NCBI RefSeq assembly: GCF_900454495.1
Contig: NZ_UGSI01000001.1
Location: 310,001-374,000 of the forward strand
Reading direction: 5' to 3'
Source of the DNA: Paenibacillus macerans
GTDB taxonomy: Bacteria > Bacillota > Bacilli > Paenibacillales > Paenibacillaceae
Length of the DNA stretch: 64,000 nt
Every line of letters begins with the position of its first letter. The stretch's first letter is position 1. The notes under the pieces were generated by a model that was not told the origin of the DNA, did not search any database, and was given only the letters and a program-made list of their open reading frames with translations. The position numbers and the translations under genes were made by a program. Of the stretch, positions 34,562-42,469 are shown piece by piece.

Positions 34562-35467
34562 ATGCTGGAAAATCTGACAACCGAGACAAGAAACGAACGC
34601 ACGATGCGCCTGGATGAAATGAGCGTGATCGAGCTGCTGACGGTGATGAACGAAGAGGATGCGAAGGTGGCCGGGGCGGTTAAGGAAGCGATTCCGCAGA
34701 TCGCGAAGGCGGTCGCGGCCATTACGGATGCGCTGCGGCGCGGGGGCCGACTGATCTATATGGGCGCCGGAACGAGCGGGCGGATCGGGCTGCTTGACGC
34801 GGTGGAATGCCCGCCCACGTTCGGCACTTCCCCGGATCAGGTAGTCGGGCTTATCGCCGGCGGAAGCAACGCTTTTATCAAAGCGGTGGAGGGGGCTGAA
34901 GACCGGGCCGAGCTAGGGCGCGCCGATTTAGAGAACCTTAACCTCACCGCAAATGACGCGGTCGTCGGATTGGCCGCCAGCGGCCGGACGCCTTATGTGC
35001 TCGGCGGGCTGGAATACGCGAAAGCGGCCGGCGCCGCGACGATCGGCATCAGCTGCAACAAGAACGCGGCGCTCAGCGAAAAAGCCGATATCGCCATCGA
35101 GATTGAGAACGGTCCCGAAGTGTTGACCGGGTCGACGCGGCTAAAGGCGGGAACGTCGCAGAAGCTGGTTTGCAATATGCTGTCGACGGCTTCGATGATC
35201 GGTTTGGGCAAGGTTTACGGCAATTTGATGGTCGACGTGCAGCCGACCAACGAAAAGCTGGCCGAGCGGGCCAAACGGATCGTGATGGAGGCGACTTCCT
35301 GCGATGCGCAAACCGCCGAGGACGCCTTGCGCGAAGCCGGACGGAAGCCCAAGCCGGCCATCCTGATGATCCTGACGGGATGCACGTACGCGGAAGCGCT
35401 GGAAAAATTGGAGCAGAGCCGGGGGTTTATCGGCAAGGCCGTGAAAAAAGCTTCTAAACCAGAATAA
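34562..35467 (+). CDS. murQ: N-acetylmuramic acid 6-phosphate etherase
   Basis: A 301-residue SIS-domain lyase that cleaves the lactyl ether of MurNAc-6-P to give GlcNAc-6-P and lactate. LIYMGAGTSGRIGLLDAVECPPTFG and the Glu-rich VEGAEDRAELG carry the expected active-site residues; the C-terminal UBA-like helical region follows. RBS AAGGGGAG. The operon murQ-murP-murR is a MurNAc salvage system. Confidence 0.96.
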   Translation: MLENLTTETRNERTMRLDEMSVIELLTVMNEEDAKVAGAVKEAIPQIAKAVAAITDALRRGGRLIYMGAGTSGRIGLLDAVECPPTFGTSPDQVVGLIAGGSNAFIKAVEGAEDRAELGRADLENLNLTANDAVVGLAASGRTPYVLGGLEYAKAAGAATIGISCNKNAALSEKADIAIEIENGPEVLTGSTRLKAGTSQKLVCNMLSTASMIGLGKVYGNLMVDVQPTNEKLAERAKRIVMEATSCDAQTAEDALREAGRKPKPAILMILTGCTYAEALEKLEQSRGFIGKAVKKASKPE

Positions 35468-35496
35468 TACCAACAACAGGTAAGGAGGGCTAACCG

Positions 35497-36948
35497 ATGA
35501 GTAAATTTGCAGGCATGGCAGAACGTATTTTGGAATCCATCGGCGGTTCCGGCAATGTGGAGCAATTTACGAACTGCATGACCCGGCTGCGCGTTTCGGT
35601 CGTGGACCACGGCCGGATCGACGAGGCCGGATTGAAACAAATCGACGGGGTGCTCGGCGTGGTCGACGACGAGACCTATCAAATTATCCTCGGACCGGGC
35701 GTGGTCAATAAGGTTGCGGAGGAGTTCGGCAAACTTCTGCAAGCCGGGGGAGGGGGCGAAGCGGGTTCCCCTTCGGGCGGCAAGGCGGCCCCCCTGCGGG
35801 AAGGCGCCGACATAAAGGCGGAGCTCAAGCAGAAAAACAACACGCCGTTCAAAAACTTTTTGCGGAAAATCGGCAATATTTTTATTCCATTGATTCCGGC
35901 CCTGGTCGGCGCGGGGATTATCAACGGGATCGCCGGCTTGATGAACAACCTGATCACCTCCGGCAACGGCGCGGCCTGGCTCGTTACCCTGCAGCCGATT
36001 ATAGGCGTTATCGGCTCGGCGTTCTTCGGGTATCTGACGATCTTTGCCGGGGTTAACGCGGCCAAAGAATTCGGCGGCACGCCTGCGCTAGGCGGCGCGG
36101 TGGCCGCGATTATCGTCGCGCCGGCGGTGGCGAATATTTCATATACGTACCCCTTCTTCGGCGAAATCAAGCTGAACGCGGGGCAGGGCGGGATTATCGG
36201 GGCGATTTTGGCGGCGGGGCTGATTTCGCTGCTGGAAAAATGGATCCGCAAACGGATGCCCGCGGCGATCGATATCATCGTCACTCCGACCATTTCACTG
36301 CTTATCGTCGGCCTGATCACGGTGTTCTTCCTGATGCCGGTCAGCGGCATCATCTCGCAGGGCATCGGGCAGGCAACGACCTGGCTGTTGGCGCACGGCG
36401 GACCGCTTTCCGGATTTGTTCTGGCGTCGCTGTTCCTGCCGCTTGTTATGTTCGGCCTGCATCAGGCGCTGATCCCGATTCACGCCGAGCTCATTTCTCA
36501 GGTCGGATATACGGCGCTGCTGCCGATTCTGGCCATGGCGGGAGCGGGACAGGTCGGATCGGCGATCGCCATCTACATCAAACTGAAAGCTAACGCGCGG
36601 CTGCGCAATATGATCAAAGGGGCGCTGCCGGTCGGTTTCCTCGGCATCGGCGAGCCGCTCATTTACGGGGTCAGCCTCCCCTTGGGCCGGCCGTTTGTAA
36701 CCGCCTGCCTCGGCGGCGGTTTCGGCGGCGCCTTGCTCGGGTTGTTTGCGATGACGGGAAATTTCGTCGGTTCGGTGGCGATCGGTCCTTCCGGTCTGGT
36801 GCTCATCCCGCTGATTCAAGGCCCGATGGGAATCGGCATGACGATCCTCGGTTATCTGGCCGGGCTGATCCTTTCTTACATTGCCGGTTTCCTGCTCACT
36901 TATTTCTTCGGTTTTACAAAGCAGATGCTTCTGGAGCATAATAGATAA
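35497..36948 (+). CDS. murP: MurNAc-type PTS permease EIIBC
   Basis: A 483-residue permease: EIIB at residues 1-85 with the phospho-Cys in FTNCMTRLRVSV and EIIC from about 115 to the end. No EIIA domain is present, so phosphate must come from another EIIA, for example the one fused to the beta-glucoside permease nearby or a glucose-type EIIA elsewhere. Specificity for MurNAc is inferred from murQ and murR on either side. RBS TAAGGAGGG. Confidence 0.9.
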   Translation: MSKFAGMAERILESIGGSGNVEQFTNCMTRLRVSVVDHGRIDEAGLKQIDGVLGVVDDETYQIILGPGVVNKVAEEFGKLLQAGGGGEAGSPSGGKAAPLREGADIKAELKQKNNTPFKNFLRKIGNIFIPLIPALVGAGIINGIAGLMNNLITSGNGAAWLVTLQPIIGVIGSAFFGYLTIFAGVNAAKEFGGTPALGGAVAAIIVAPAVANISYTYPFFGEIKLNAGQGGIIGAILAAGLISLLEKWIRKRMPAAIDIIVTPTISLLIVGLITVFFLMPVSGIISQGIGQATTWLLAHGGPLSGFVLASLFLPLVMFGLHQALIPIHAELISQVGYTALLPILAMAGAGQVGSAIAIYIKLKANARLRNMIKGALPVGFLGIGEPLIYGVSLPLGRPFVTACLGGGFGGALLGLFAMTGNFVGSVAIGPSGLVLIPLIQGPMGIGMTILGYLAGLILSYIAGFLLTYFFGFTKQMLLEHNR

Positions 36949-36960
36949 TAGGAGCAACCA

Positions 36961-37006
36961 GAAAGAAACGTTGGCGGATCTTTGCCGGGCCGCCGCGTTT
37001 CTTTTG
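36961..37006 (+). terminator. Possible attenuating hairpin between murP and murR
   Basis: GAAAGAAACG pairs with CGTTTCTTTT across a GC-rich loop; the T tract is short. It may lower murR expression relative to murQP. Confidence 0.45.
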
Positions 37007-37046
37007 CGTTAAAGAACGCGGACGGGAAAACGAAAGGGGCGGACAA

Positions 37047-37901
37047 GTGACGACAGGAAGCATTCTTACGCAAATGGAAGCGGTGCTGGGGCAGTTGCCC
37101 GATTCGGAAAGAAAGGCGGCGCAATATATTTTGGCCGAATCGGCGGAAGTTTCCGGTTTGAGCATCCATGCGTTGGCCGATAAAGCGGGGACCAGCGCGG
37201 CGGCAATTACCCGGCTATGCCGTTCGCTCGGCCTCACCGGATTTCCCGATTTGAAAATACGGCTGTCCGTGGACAACGCCAAAACGCAAAAGCCCGGGTA
37301 TTACGATATTGAGCAGGGCGAAACGGTTCAAAACATTATTCAAAAAACGGTCTCCAACAGTGTCCAAGCGATTCAAGACACGATGCTTCACTTGCAGCCG
37401 CAGCTGATCGAACAGGTGGTGGAGAGCTTCCGGAAAGCTCCCGTCATCCATATGTACGGCGTTGGAGCTTCGGCCATCGTAGCGGCGGATGCGGCGCAAA
37501 AATGGCTGCGGCTCGGCAAGCAGGCGTTTGCTCTTCAGGACGAGCATCTGATTGCCGCGGCGCTGGCCAGCGCTCCGCCGGGCGCCTTGTTTATGGGCGT
37601 TTCGTACAGCGGCAACACCAAGGAAGTGCTGCAATTGTTCCGGGTTGCCCAAAAGTACGGAGTGCGCACCATCGGCTTGTCCCGTTTCGGCAATCATAAA
37701 GTTTCCGAGCTGGCCGATTTGATGCTGTATACGCCGCAGGCCCCGGAAGCGACGCTGCGCAGCGGGGCTTCCGGCTCCCGGCTGGCCCAGCTCGTGATGA
37801 TCGACATTTTGTTTTTTGCGTACGCTTCAACGCAATATGAGGAGACGATCGTCCGATTGGGACAAACCCACGAAGCGACGGCGTTTCTTAAACAAAGCTG
37901 A
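37047..37901 (+). CDS. murR: MurR/RpiR family transcriptional regulator
   Basis: A 284-residue regulator: N-terminal HTH_6 domain (residues 1-77, with DKAGTSAAAITRLCRSLGLTGFPDLK) and a C-terminal SIS domain (about 125-260; MYGVGASAIVAADAAQKW, MGVSYSGNTKEVL) that would bind a sugar phosphate, probably MurNAc-6-P. The start is GTG 37047 with GAAAGGGGCGG upstream. Its position after murP differs from B. subtilis, where murR lies between murQ and murP. Confidence 0.9.
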   Translation: MTTGSILTQMEAVLGQLPDSERKAAQYILAESAEVSGLSIHALADKAGTSAAAITRLCRSLGLTGFPDLKIRLSVDNAKTQKPGYYDIEQGETVQNIIQKTVSNSVQAIQDTMLHLQPQLIEQVVESFRKAPVIHMYGVGASAIVAADAAQKWLRLGKQAFALQDEHLIAAALASAPPGALFMGVSYSGNTKEVLQLFRVAQKYGVRTIGLSRFGNHKVSELADLMLYTPQAPEATLRSGASGSRLAQLVMIDILFFAYASTQYEETIVRLGQTHEATAFLKQS

Positions 37902-38007
37902 ACAGCCGGCTGGGCCCCGTTTACTTTTTCTGAACTATGTACAGCCTATTCGTCATATATTAGGGTTGAAGTCCGGAATTGACGGGACAGGAGGTGCTAG
38001 TCAAACG

Positions 38008-38298
38008 GTGCCCAGTTATCATCAATATGGAATCAGTCCGCAGCTTGTGGAGCGGGTAAAATTGAAAATGAAAAATCCGGCGATCAAGGATCGGATCAAG
38101 CAGATGGTCGACGGCCTTACCCGGGCGGATTTGCAGGATCGTCCCAAGGTGCGCAGGCTCGTCCGAACGGCCGCCTCCGTGCTTGGCGAACGGCTGAGCG
38201 GCACGCAGGAGGAACAAATCGTGCAGTTCGTCATCGACCAAAAAATCGATCCGCGCAATACGCTTCACCTGCTTCGGCTGTGGGGGATGTTCCGGTAG
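38008..38298 (+). CDS. spoVIF: Stage VI sporulation protein F
   Basis: A 96-residue protein, GTG start at 38008 with an excellent RBS (AGGAGGTG), beginning MPSYHQYGISPQLVERVKLKM and continuing through DGLTRADLQDRPKVRRLVRTAASVLG. This matches the SpoVIF (YjcC) pattern, a late spore coat assembly factor. A frame opening further upstream lacks an RBS. The sequence CATATATTA at about 37955 resembles a SigK -10, but the -35 spacing is not right, so the promoter is uncertain. Confidence 0.85.
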   Translation: MPSYHQYGISPQLVERVKLKMKNPAIKDRIKQMVDGLTRADLQDRPKVRRLVRTAASVLGERLSGTQEEQIVQFVIDQKIDPRNTLHLLRLWGMFR

Positions 38299-38358
38299 GC
38301 GCGGAAACGTTCATCGGTAGGTGAAATAGACAGAAATGACAGCGAATTCGTATGCCAG

Positions 38359-38399
38359 GGCCCTGGAATGGTTTGTACCGGTACCGGGGCCTTCTTTTT
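38359..38399 (+). terminator. Terminator after spoVIF
   Basis: GGCCCTGG pairs with CCGGGGCC (7 of 8), followed by TTCTTTTTC. Confidence 0.65.
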
Positions 38400-38450
38400 C
38401 TGCCGTGCTCCGGTCGGACTCCCTTGCAATTTGCTTGCCATTGTTTTATA

Positions 38451-38470
38451 TTGACATGAGAGTAGGTCAA
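38451..38470. promoter_or_regulatory. Candidate TetR operator
   Basis: Inverted repeat TTGAC-N10-GTCAA located 53 bases upstream of the TetR gene. The left arm could double as a -35 (TTGACA). Autoregulation is inferred only from position. Confidence 0.45.
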
Positions 38471-38522
38471 AACAAAAATGGGAACGATATCTAAACAATG
38501 AGAGGAGGCTGCGAGTTTAGTT

Positions 38523-39200
38523 ATGACCCCGCGGACGAAAGAACAAAATGAAGAGATCCGGCTGCGCCGCCTGGTGCAAATCCGCAAAGCGGCGGCCGAT
38601 GTTTTTTTGGATAAAGGGATGGCTCTGGAAATTCGCGATGTCGCCGCGCAGGCCGGACTCGGCTACGGGACGGTATATCATTACTACAGCAACAAAGGGG
38701 ATCTACTGCACGATGTGCTGTGGGTGGCGATGGAGCGGGCCGGGGCCTGGCTTATGGAACCGGATGGCGGGCGTTTAAGCGCCCAGGTTGTCCGTCTGAT
38801 TGAGGAGTGGGCGGATGATCATGGCTTGTACCTGCTCTACAAGCTCGCCGGGGACGGCTTTCGCCTTCTCCCCGAGGCCCGGGCGGTACCGCTGGCGGAC
38901 TGCTTTCGGCGGGAGGTGCTGCTCCCGTTTGCCGCCGCGCTTGGGATGGAACCGGGCGGGGCGGGCGAACCGGGCGAGCCGCCCGGCAGCGGCCGGGTTG
39001 TCCCTGGCCGGTGGCCTTTTGGCCGAAAAATCCCGGAGGAGCTAATGCGGCGGGCGGAAATGCTGCTGGCCGCGCTGGCCGGCTGCGCCTCGCTCCCGCT
39101 TCGCCGGGGAACGCTGCGCCAGGATGCGGAACATATTGTGCAGATCGTCCATTTGAGGAGTGAAAAAAATGATTATTTTGAAATCGCCGAGAGAAATTGA
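38523..39200 (+). CDS. TetR family transcriptional regulator
   Basis: A 225-residue regulator with a clear N-terminal TetR HTH (residues 14-60; RKAAADVFLDKG, VAAQAGLGYGTVYHYYSNKGDLL). The ligand-binding half has no recognisable subfamily and contains a Gly/Pro-rich insert (about 143-165). GAGGAGG lies 15 bases before ATG 38523, a wide spacing. The 3' end overlaps the map coding region by 32 bases, so the two are translationally linked. The ligand is unknown. Confidence 0.85.
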   Translation: MTPRTKEQNEEIRLRRLVQIRKAAADVFLDKGMALEIRDVAAQAGLGYGTVYHYYSNKGDLLHDVLWVAMERAGAWLMEPDGGRLSAQVVRLIEEWADDHGLYLLYKLAGDGFRLLPEARAVPLADCFRREVLLPFAAALGMEPGGAGEPGEPPGSGRVVPGRWPFGRKIPEELMRRAEMLLAALAGCASLPLRRGTLRQDAEHIVQIVHLRSEKNDYFEIAERN

Positions 39201-39915
39201 AGAAATGAAGCCCGCGAACCAAATCGTAGCCGAGTGCCACCGCGAGGTGGCGAAGCTGATTCAGCCGGGCATCACGACGCAGGAAATCAATGATTTTGTC
39301 GCTAGACATATCGTCAAATTGGGCGGCAAGCAGTTTACGAAAGGTTATAACGGCTTCCCCGCGGAAACATGTGCCTCGGTCAACGACGTGGTGGCGCACG
39401 GCTTTCCTTCGAACCGCCCGCTGCAGGACGGGGATCTGCTTAAGCTGGATATTGTGGTGGAATACGACGGCTGGTTCGGCGATTCGTGCTGGTGTTACGC
39501 CGTAGGCGAGATCAGCCCGGAAGCCGGGAAGCTGATGAAGGTTACGAAGGAATGCATGGAGCTCGGGATTGCTCAAGCGCTTCCCGGCAACCGTCTCGGC
39601 GACGTGACTTCGGCGATCCAGAAGCACGCGGAAGAAGGCGGGTTTTCGGTCGTGCGCGATCTGCTGGGGCACGGTGTCGGCCGGAGCCTGCATGAAGAGC
39701 CGAACTACGAGCATATCGGCGTTGCCGGCAAGGGCATCCGTCTCAAGGAAGGCATGGTGTTTACGGTGGAGCCGATGATCAATGAAGGCACGTTCCGCAT
39801 TATGATCGATGACGACGGGTGGACGGCGCGCACGGCCGACGGCAAGCTGTCGGCTCAGTTTGAACACACGATCGCGGTTACGGCGGATGGACCGCTTATT
39901 TTAACCGCCCAATAA
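39169..39915 (+). CDS. map: Methionine aminopeptidase, type I
   Basis: A 248-residue metalloprotease removing N-terminal Met after deformylation. Substrate His in VAHGFPSN, metal ligands Asp in KLDIVVEY and WFGDSC, His in LGHGVGRSLHEEP, Glu in VEPM and Glu in SAQFEHT. ATG 39169 has GAGGAG about 9 bases upstream, within the TetR gene. This is separate from the usual map in the ribosomal protein cluster and is likely a second copy (that locus is outside the window). Confidence 0.94.
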   Translation: MIILKSPREIEEMKPANQIVAECHREVAKLIQPGITTQEINDFVARHIVKLGGKQFTKGYNGFPAETCASVNDVVAHGFPSNRPLQDGDLLKLDIVVEYDGWFGDSCWCYAVGEISPEAGKLMKVTKECMELGIAQALPGNRLGDVTSAIQKHAEEGGFSVVRDLLGHGVGRSLHEEPNYEHIGVAGKGIRLKEGMVFTVEPMINEGTFRIMIDDDGWTARTADGKLSAQFEHTIAVTADGPLILTAQ

Positions 39916-39973
39916 AAGTCGTCTTACCCGACTTGTTGAACTCAAACTTAGAGCAGCCCGAAAATGGGAAACG

Positions 39974-40022
39974 AAGCTGCTTCCAAAATGCCTGAAAGGC
40001 TTTTGGGAGCGGCTTTTTTTTT
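39974..40022 (+). terminator. Strong terminator after map
   Basis: Long stem AAGCTGCTTCCAAAA ... TTTTGGGAGCGGCTT with an inner GCC/GGC pair, followed by a run of T. Confidence 0.9.
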
Positions 40023-40060
40023 GCGCCGGCCGGTCTGCCAAATTATCCAGCATAAACCTG

Positions 40061-40113
40061 TTGATGGAACGAATATTTGTTCGTATTATGAATATAATAA
40101 GAACAAACGTTCT
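40061..40113 (+). promoter_or_regulatory. SOS-type promoter with two LexA-like boxes
   Basis: TTGATG, 17 bases, TATTAT forms a SigA promoter at 40061-40089. Box 1, CGAATATTTGTTCG (40070-40083), fits CGAAC-N4-GTTCG with one mismatch and fills the spacer. Box 2, AGAACAAACGTTCT (40100-40113), keeps the GAAC-N4-GTTC core and lies just downstream. LexA binding would block the polymerase gene. Confidence 0.75.
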
Positions 40114-40126
40114 TGTTGGAAAATGC

Positions 40127-40269
40127 ATGAAGGTGTTCGAGGAGCGGCGGACGGATCCGGGCATCGAGGCGCGTTATTTGTGCCGGGGGACACTTGCGAA
40201 TTTTCCATGCTTCGGGGCATGGTGAAAGCTGAAATCAGGCAGCGCCTCTACAGCTATCTGGGGAATTGA
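40127..40269 (+). pseudogene. Frameshifted remnant of a small gene related to the C-terminus of the YolD-like neighbour
   Basis: From ATG 40127 one frame reads MKVFEERRTDPGIEARYLCRG and then stops early (40225); the next frame continues as DTCEFSMLRGMVKAEIRQRL...YLGN to a TGA at 40267-40269. Joined at the G run near 40186-40192 by restoring one base, the two give one protein-like sequence. It aligns by eye with the end of the 41557-42027 protein (HRFLCRGYEDRFGMTRDVMRSEI). The N-terminal half is missing. It lies between the LexA boxes and the polymerase. A sequencing error or programmed shift is possible. Confidence 0.5.
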
Positions 40270-40303
40270 CATGACGAAAGAGGGGATGTTCTCGTGAAAC
40301 CTT

Positions 40304-41560
40304 ATGCCTGAACGGACGATTTTTCTGGTCGACGGCCAATCATTCTACGCTTCTATCGAAAAGGCTGCTCATCCGGAGCTAAAAGATAAACCGGTAGCCG
40401 TAGGCGATCCTGCGCGCCGGTCAGGCATCATTCTCGCAGCCTGCCCGGTTGCCAAGTCGCGTGGGGTGACGACGGCTGAAAGGGTAGGTGAGGCGCTGGC
40501 AAAATGCCCGGATTTAAAGGTCATTCGGCCGAGAATGCAGACCTACATCACCATATCCTTATTGATTACCGAGATCTTCGAGTCGTTTACCGATCAAGTT
40601 GAACCTTACAGCATTGACGAACAATTTCTCGATGTTACCGGCTCAACTGCCTGTTTTGGTCCTCCGGCAGAAATTGCAAAACAAATCCAATCCCGCGTGC
40701 TGTTGTCGACGGGAGTTTGGACGCGCTGCGGAATCGGACCAACAAAAGTATTAGCCAAGATGGCCACGGATAATTTCGCGAAAAAAAGACCTGAAGGGAT
40801 CTTCAGACTTGGCTTTGACAATATTGAATCTACGTTGTGGCCGCTGCCCGTACACCAAATGTTTATGGTGGCTTCGAGGATGTCCCGCCACTTTATGAGA
40901 ATGGGATTAAATACGATTGGCGACATAGCACGGTTGGAATTGTCCGAATTCAAACGGCGCATGCGCCGGGAGATGGGAAAGCAAAGCGATATTCAAGCGG
41001 AGTACTATTGGCAGACGGCGAGGGGCATCGATCCTAGCCCGGTCGTGCCGAGTATTCGTAACCAATTGAAATCGATTAGCCATGGCAAGGCACTGCGAAG
41101 CAGCCTTTATCGAAAGCTTGAAGATATTGAGGTTGTCCTTTTGGAGCTGGTCATAGAGGTCTGCCGGCGCAGCCGGAGGCACGGATACATGGGCCAGGTG
41201 GTGACAGTGAGTGCGGCGGAGACTGACGGAGAGCGGTCTACAGGGTTTAGCCGGCAGGTAACACTGCAGCAACCTACGTCGCTTTCTCATGAAGTAGCGG
41301 CGGCAGCGCTGGGAATTTTTCATAAATATTGGAATGGTATGCCCGTAAGTCACCTGCATATTTCGCTCACTCAGTTGGTGGACGATAGCGTCTATCAGCT
41401 TACGTTATTCGAGGACCGGGAGAAAGCTTACGGTTTGGAAAGAGCGACTGATGAAATTAAAGATCGATTCGGCAGCGCCGCTATTATGCGGGCATCCTCT
41501 TTATTATCGGCCGGAGTAGCACGAGAACGAGCGGAACAGATAGGAGGTCATTACAAATGA
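40304..41560 (+). CDS. Y-family DNA polymerase, UvrX/YqjW-like
   Basis: A 418-residue translesion polymerase. Catalytic motifs FLVDGQSFYASIEK and YSIDEQFLDV carry the metal-binding acidic residues; an HhH-like thumb region follows (MGLNTIGDIARLELSEF). Near the C-terminus QLTLFED fits a beta-clamp-binding motif. UvrX-type polymerases are often on phages and plasmids and SOS-controlled, in agreement with the LexA boxes upstream. The local base composition looks more AT-rich than the flanks, suggesting transfer. The RBS is weak: AGAGGGG lies well upstream of ATG 40304. The stop overlaps the next start (ATGA). Confidence 0.9.
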   Translation: MPERTIFLVDGQSFYASIEKAAHPELKDKPVAVGDPARRSGIILAACPVAKSRGVTTAERVGEALAKCPDLKVIRPRMQTYITISLLITEIFESFTDQVEPYSIDEQFLDVTGSTACFGPPAEIAKQIQSRVLLSTGVWTRCGIGPTKVLAKMATDNFAKKRPEGIFRLGFDNIESTLWPLPVHQMFMVASRMSRHFMRMGLNTIGDIARLELSEFKRRMRREMGKQSDIQAEYYWQTARGIDPSPVVPSIRNQLKSISHGKALRSSLYRKLEDIEVVLLELVIEVCRRSRRHGYMGQVVTVSAAETDGERSTGFSRQVTLQQPTSLSHEVAAAALGIFHKYWNGMPVSHLHISLTQLVDDSVYQLTLFEDREKAYGLERATDEIKDRFGSAAIMRASSLLSAGVARERAEQIGGHYK

Positions 41561-42027
41561 GCAAACTGGACGGTAATGAGCGGTGGAAATCAAAGATGCT
41601 GCTCACCGAGCATCAAGAGCAATATGAAAGCCGAAATGATCCCAAAAAGACGTCTCGGCCCACAACAGAGGAGCTCAGTATGATCCGCGACTATATCTTG
41701 CTGCCTTACATGCTTACGATGGTGCAAAAGAGCGTAGATGACATTGAGCGCAGCCCTAACCTTCTAAAACAGCTTTATCTGGCAGCCGGCCAAGCGGTCA
41801 TAAACAAAATAAGCAAAGACATGTATGATCTAAGGCGTGAATTGACCAAACGCAACATAAAGATCATCAGTGACGAACATGCGGATGTGGTCGTTTATCA
41901 CCGTTTTCTGTGTCGAGGATACGAGGATCGTTTTGGGATGACCCGCGATGTTATGCGTTCGGAAATCAGCGTCCAGTTGAAAAAATATATTAAAGAAATC
42001 GTTGGCCGAATAGCAAATGAAAAATAA
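41557..42027 (+). CDS. YolD-like small protein with an extended C-terminal domain
   Basis: A 156-residue protein overlapping the polymerase stop by 4 bases. Residues 1-28 (SKLDGNERWKSKMLLTEHQEQYE) resemble the start of YolD-like proteins, which commonly follow uvrX genes. Residues 34-156 (RPTTEELSMIRDYILLPYML ... RFLCRGYEDRF ...) look like a separate family of small Bacillales/phage proteins of unknown function, and related to the decayed remnant at 40127. It may therefore be a fusion, made by deletion between yolD and a neighbouring gene. This reading is from memory of the families. Function unknown; a role in SOS mutagenesis is inferred from context. Confidence 0.6.
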   Translation: MSKLDGNERWKSKMLLTEHQEQYESRNDPKKTSRPTTEELSMIRDYILLPYMLTMVQKSVDDIERSPNLLKQLYLAAGQAVINKISKDMYDLRRELTKRNIKIISDEHADVVVYHRFLCRGYEDRFGMTRDVMRSEISVQLKKYIKEIVGRIANEK

Positions 42028-42372
42028 CCCTCTTATTTTCGTGCAGCATTGATGAACGGGGCAATGAATGGCGTGTGCGGCCAAAGGCTGTACCGCCATT
42101 ATTGTCATCATGGCGCAGAAACTCTAATGTGCTGAAAATATCCAATCAAGCCGCTTTATTTACCATTAAATTCATATTTTTATTTAATATTACTAATTTG
42201 AATGGCGCTTAAAGCTGAAAACTTGCCCCAAAATATGCGAAAAAACAATTGAAAGCGTTTTATTTATTGAGGTTTTGTCCAGAAAATCCCCCCCGAAAAA
42301 GCCCCGCCTTTAGGAAATAAGTCGCCAACCAAGGACTTCGTACATGACGGAGTTTCGCTTCCGGGAAACACG
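42028..42372. other. AT-rich non-coding stretch after the SOS cassette
   Basis: First part of an about 800-base gap. No ORF with protein-like composition, tRNA or known riboswitch core is visible. Near 42330-42380 there are nested complements (AAGTC/GACTT, CGCTT/AAGCG) that lead into the terminator at 42373, so a structured RNA is possible. Confidence 0.4.
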
Positions 42373-42414
42373 AAAAAGCGCTAGGCCTAGCCTGGGACCA
42401 GGGAAGCTTTTTTT
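42373..42414 (+). terminator. Terminator-like compound hairpin
   Basis: AAAAAGC at the left and GCTTTTTTT at the right enclose two small palindromes (GCTAGGCCTAGC and CCTGGGACCAGG). Confidence 0.6.
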
Positions 42415-42435
42415 GACGTGGTTTGTAACTTTCTG

Positions 42436-42469
42436 AAATCGCAAAAAACCGCGTGATTACGCGATTTTT
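42436..42469 (+). terminator. Second terminator-like hairpin
   Basis: AAATCGC ... GCGATTTTT enclosing CGCGT-GATT-ACGCG, with a T run at the end. With the preceding hairpin it insulates the polysaccharide locus from the SOS cassette. Confidence 0.65.
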
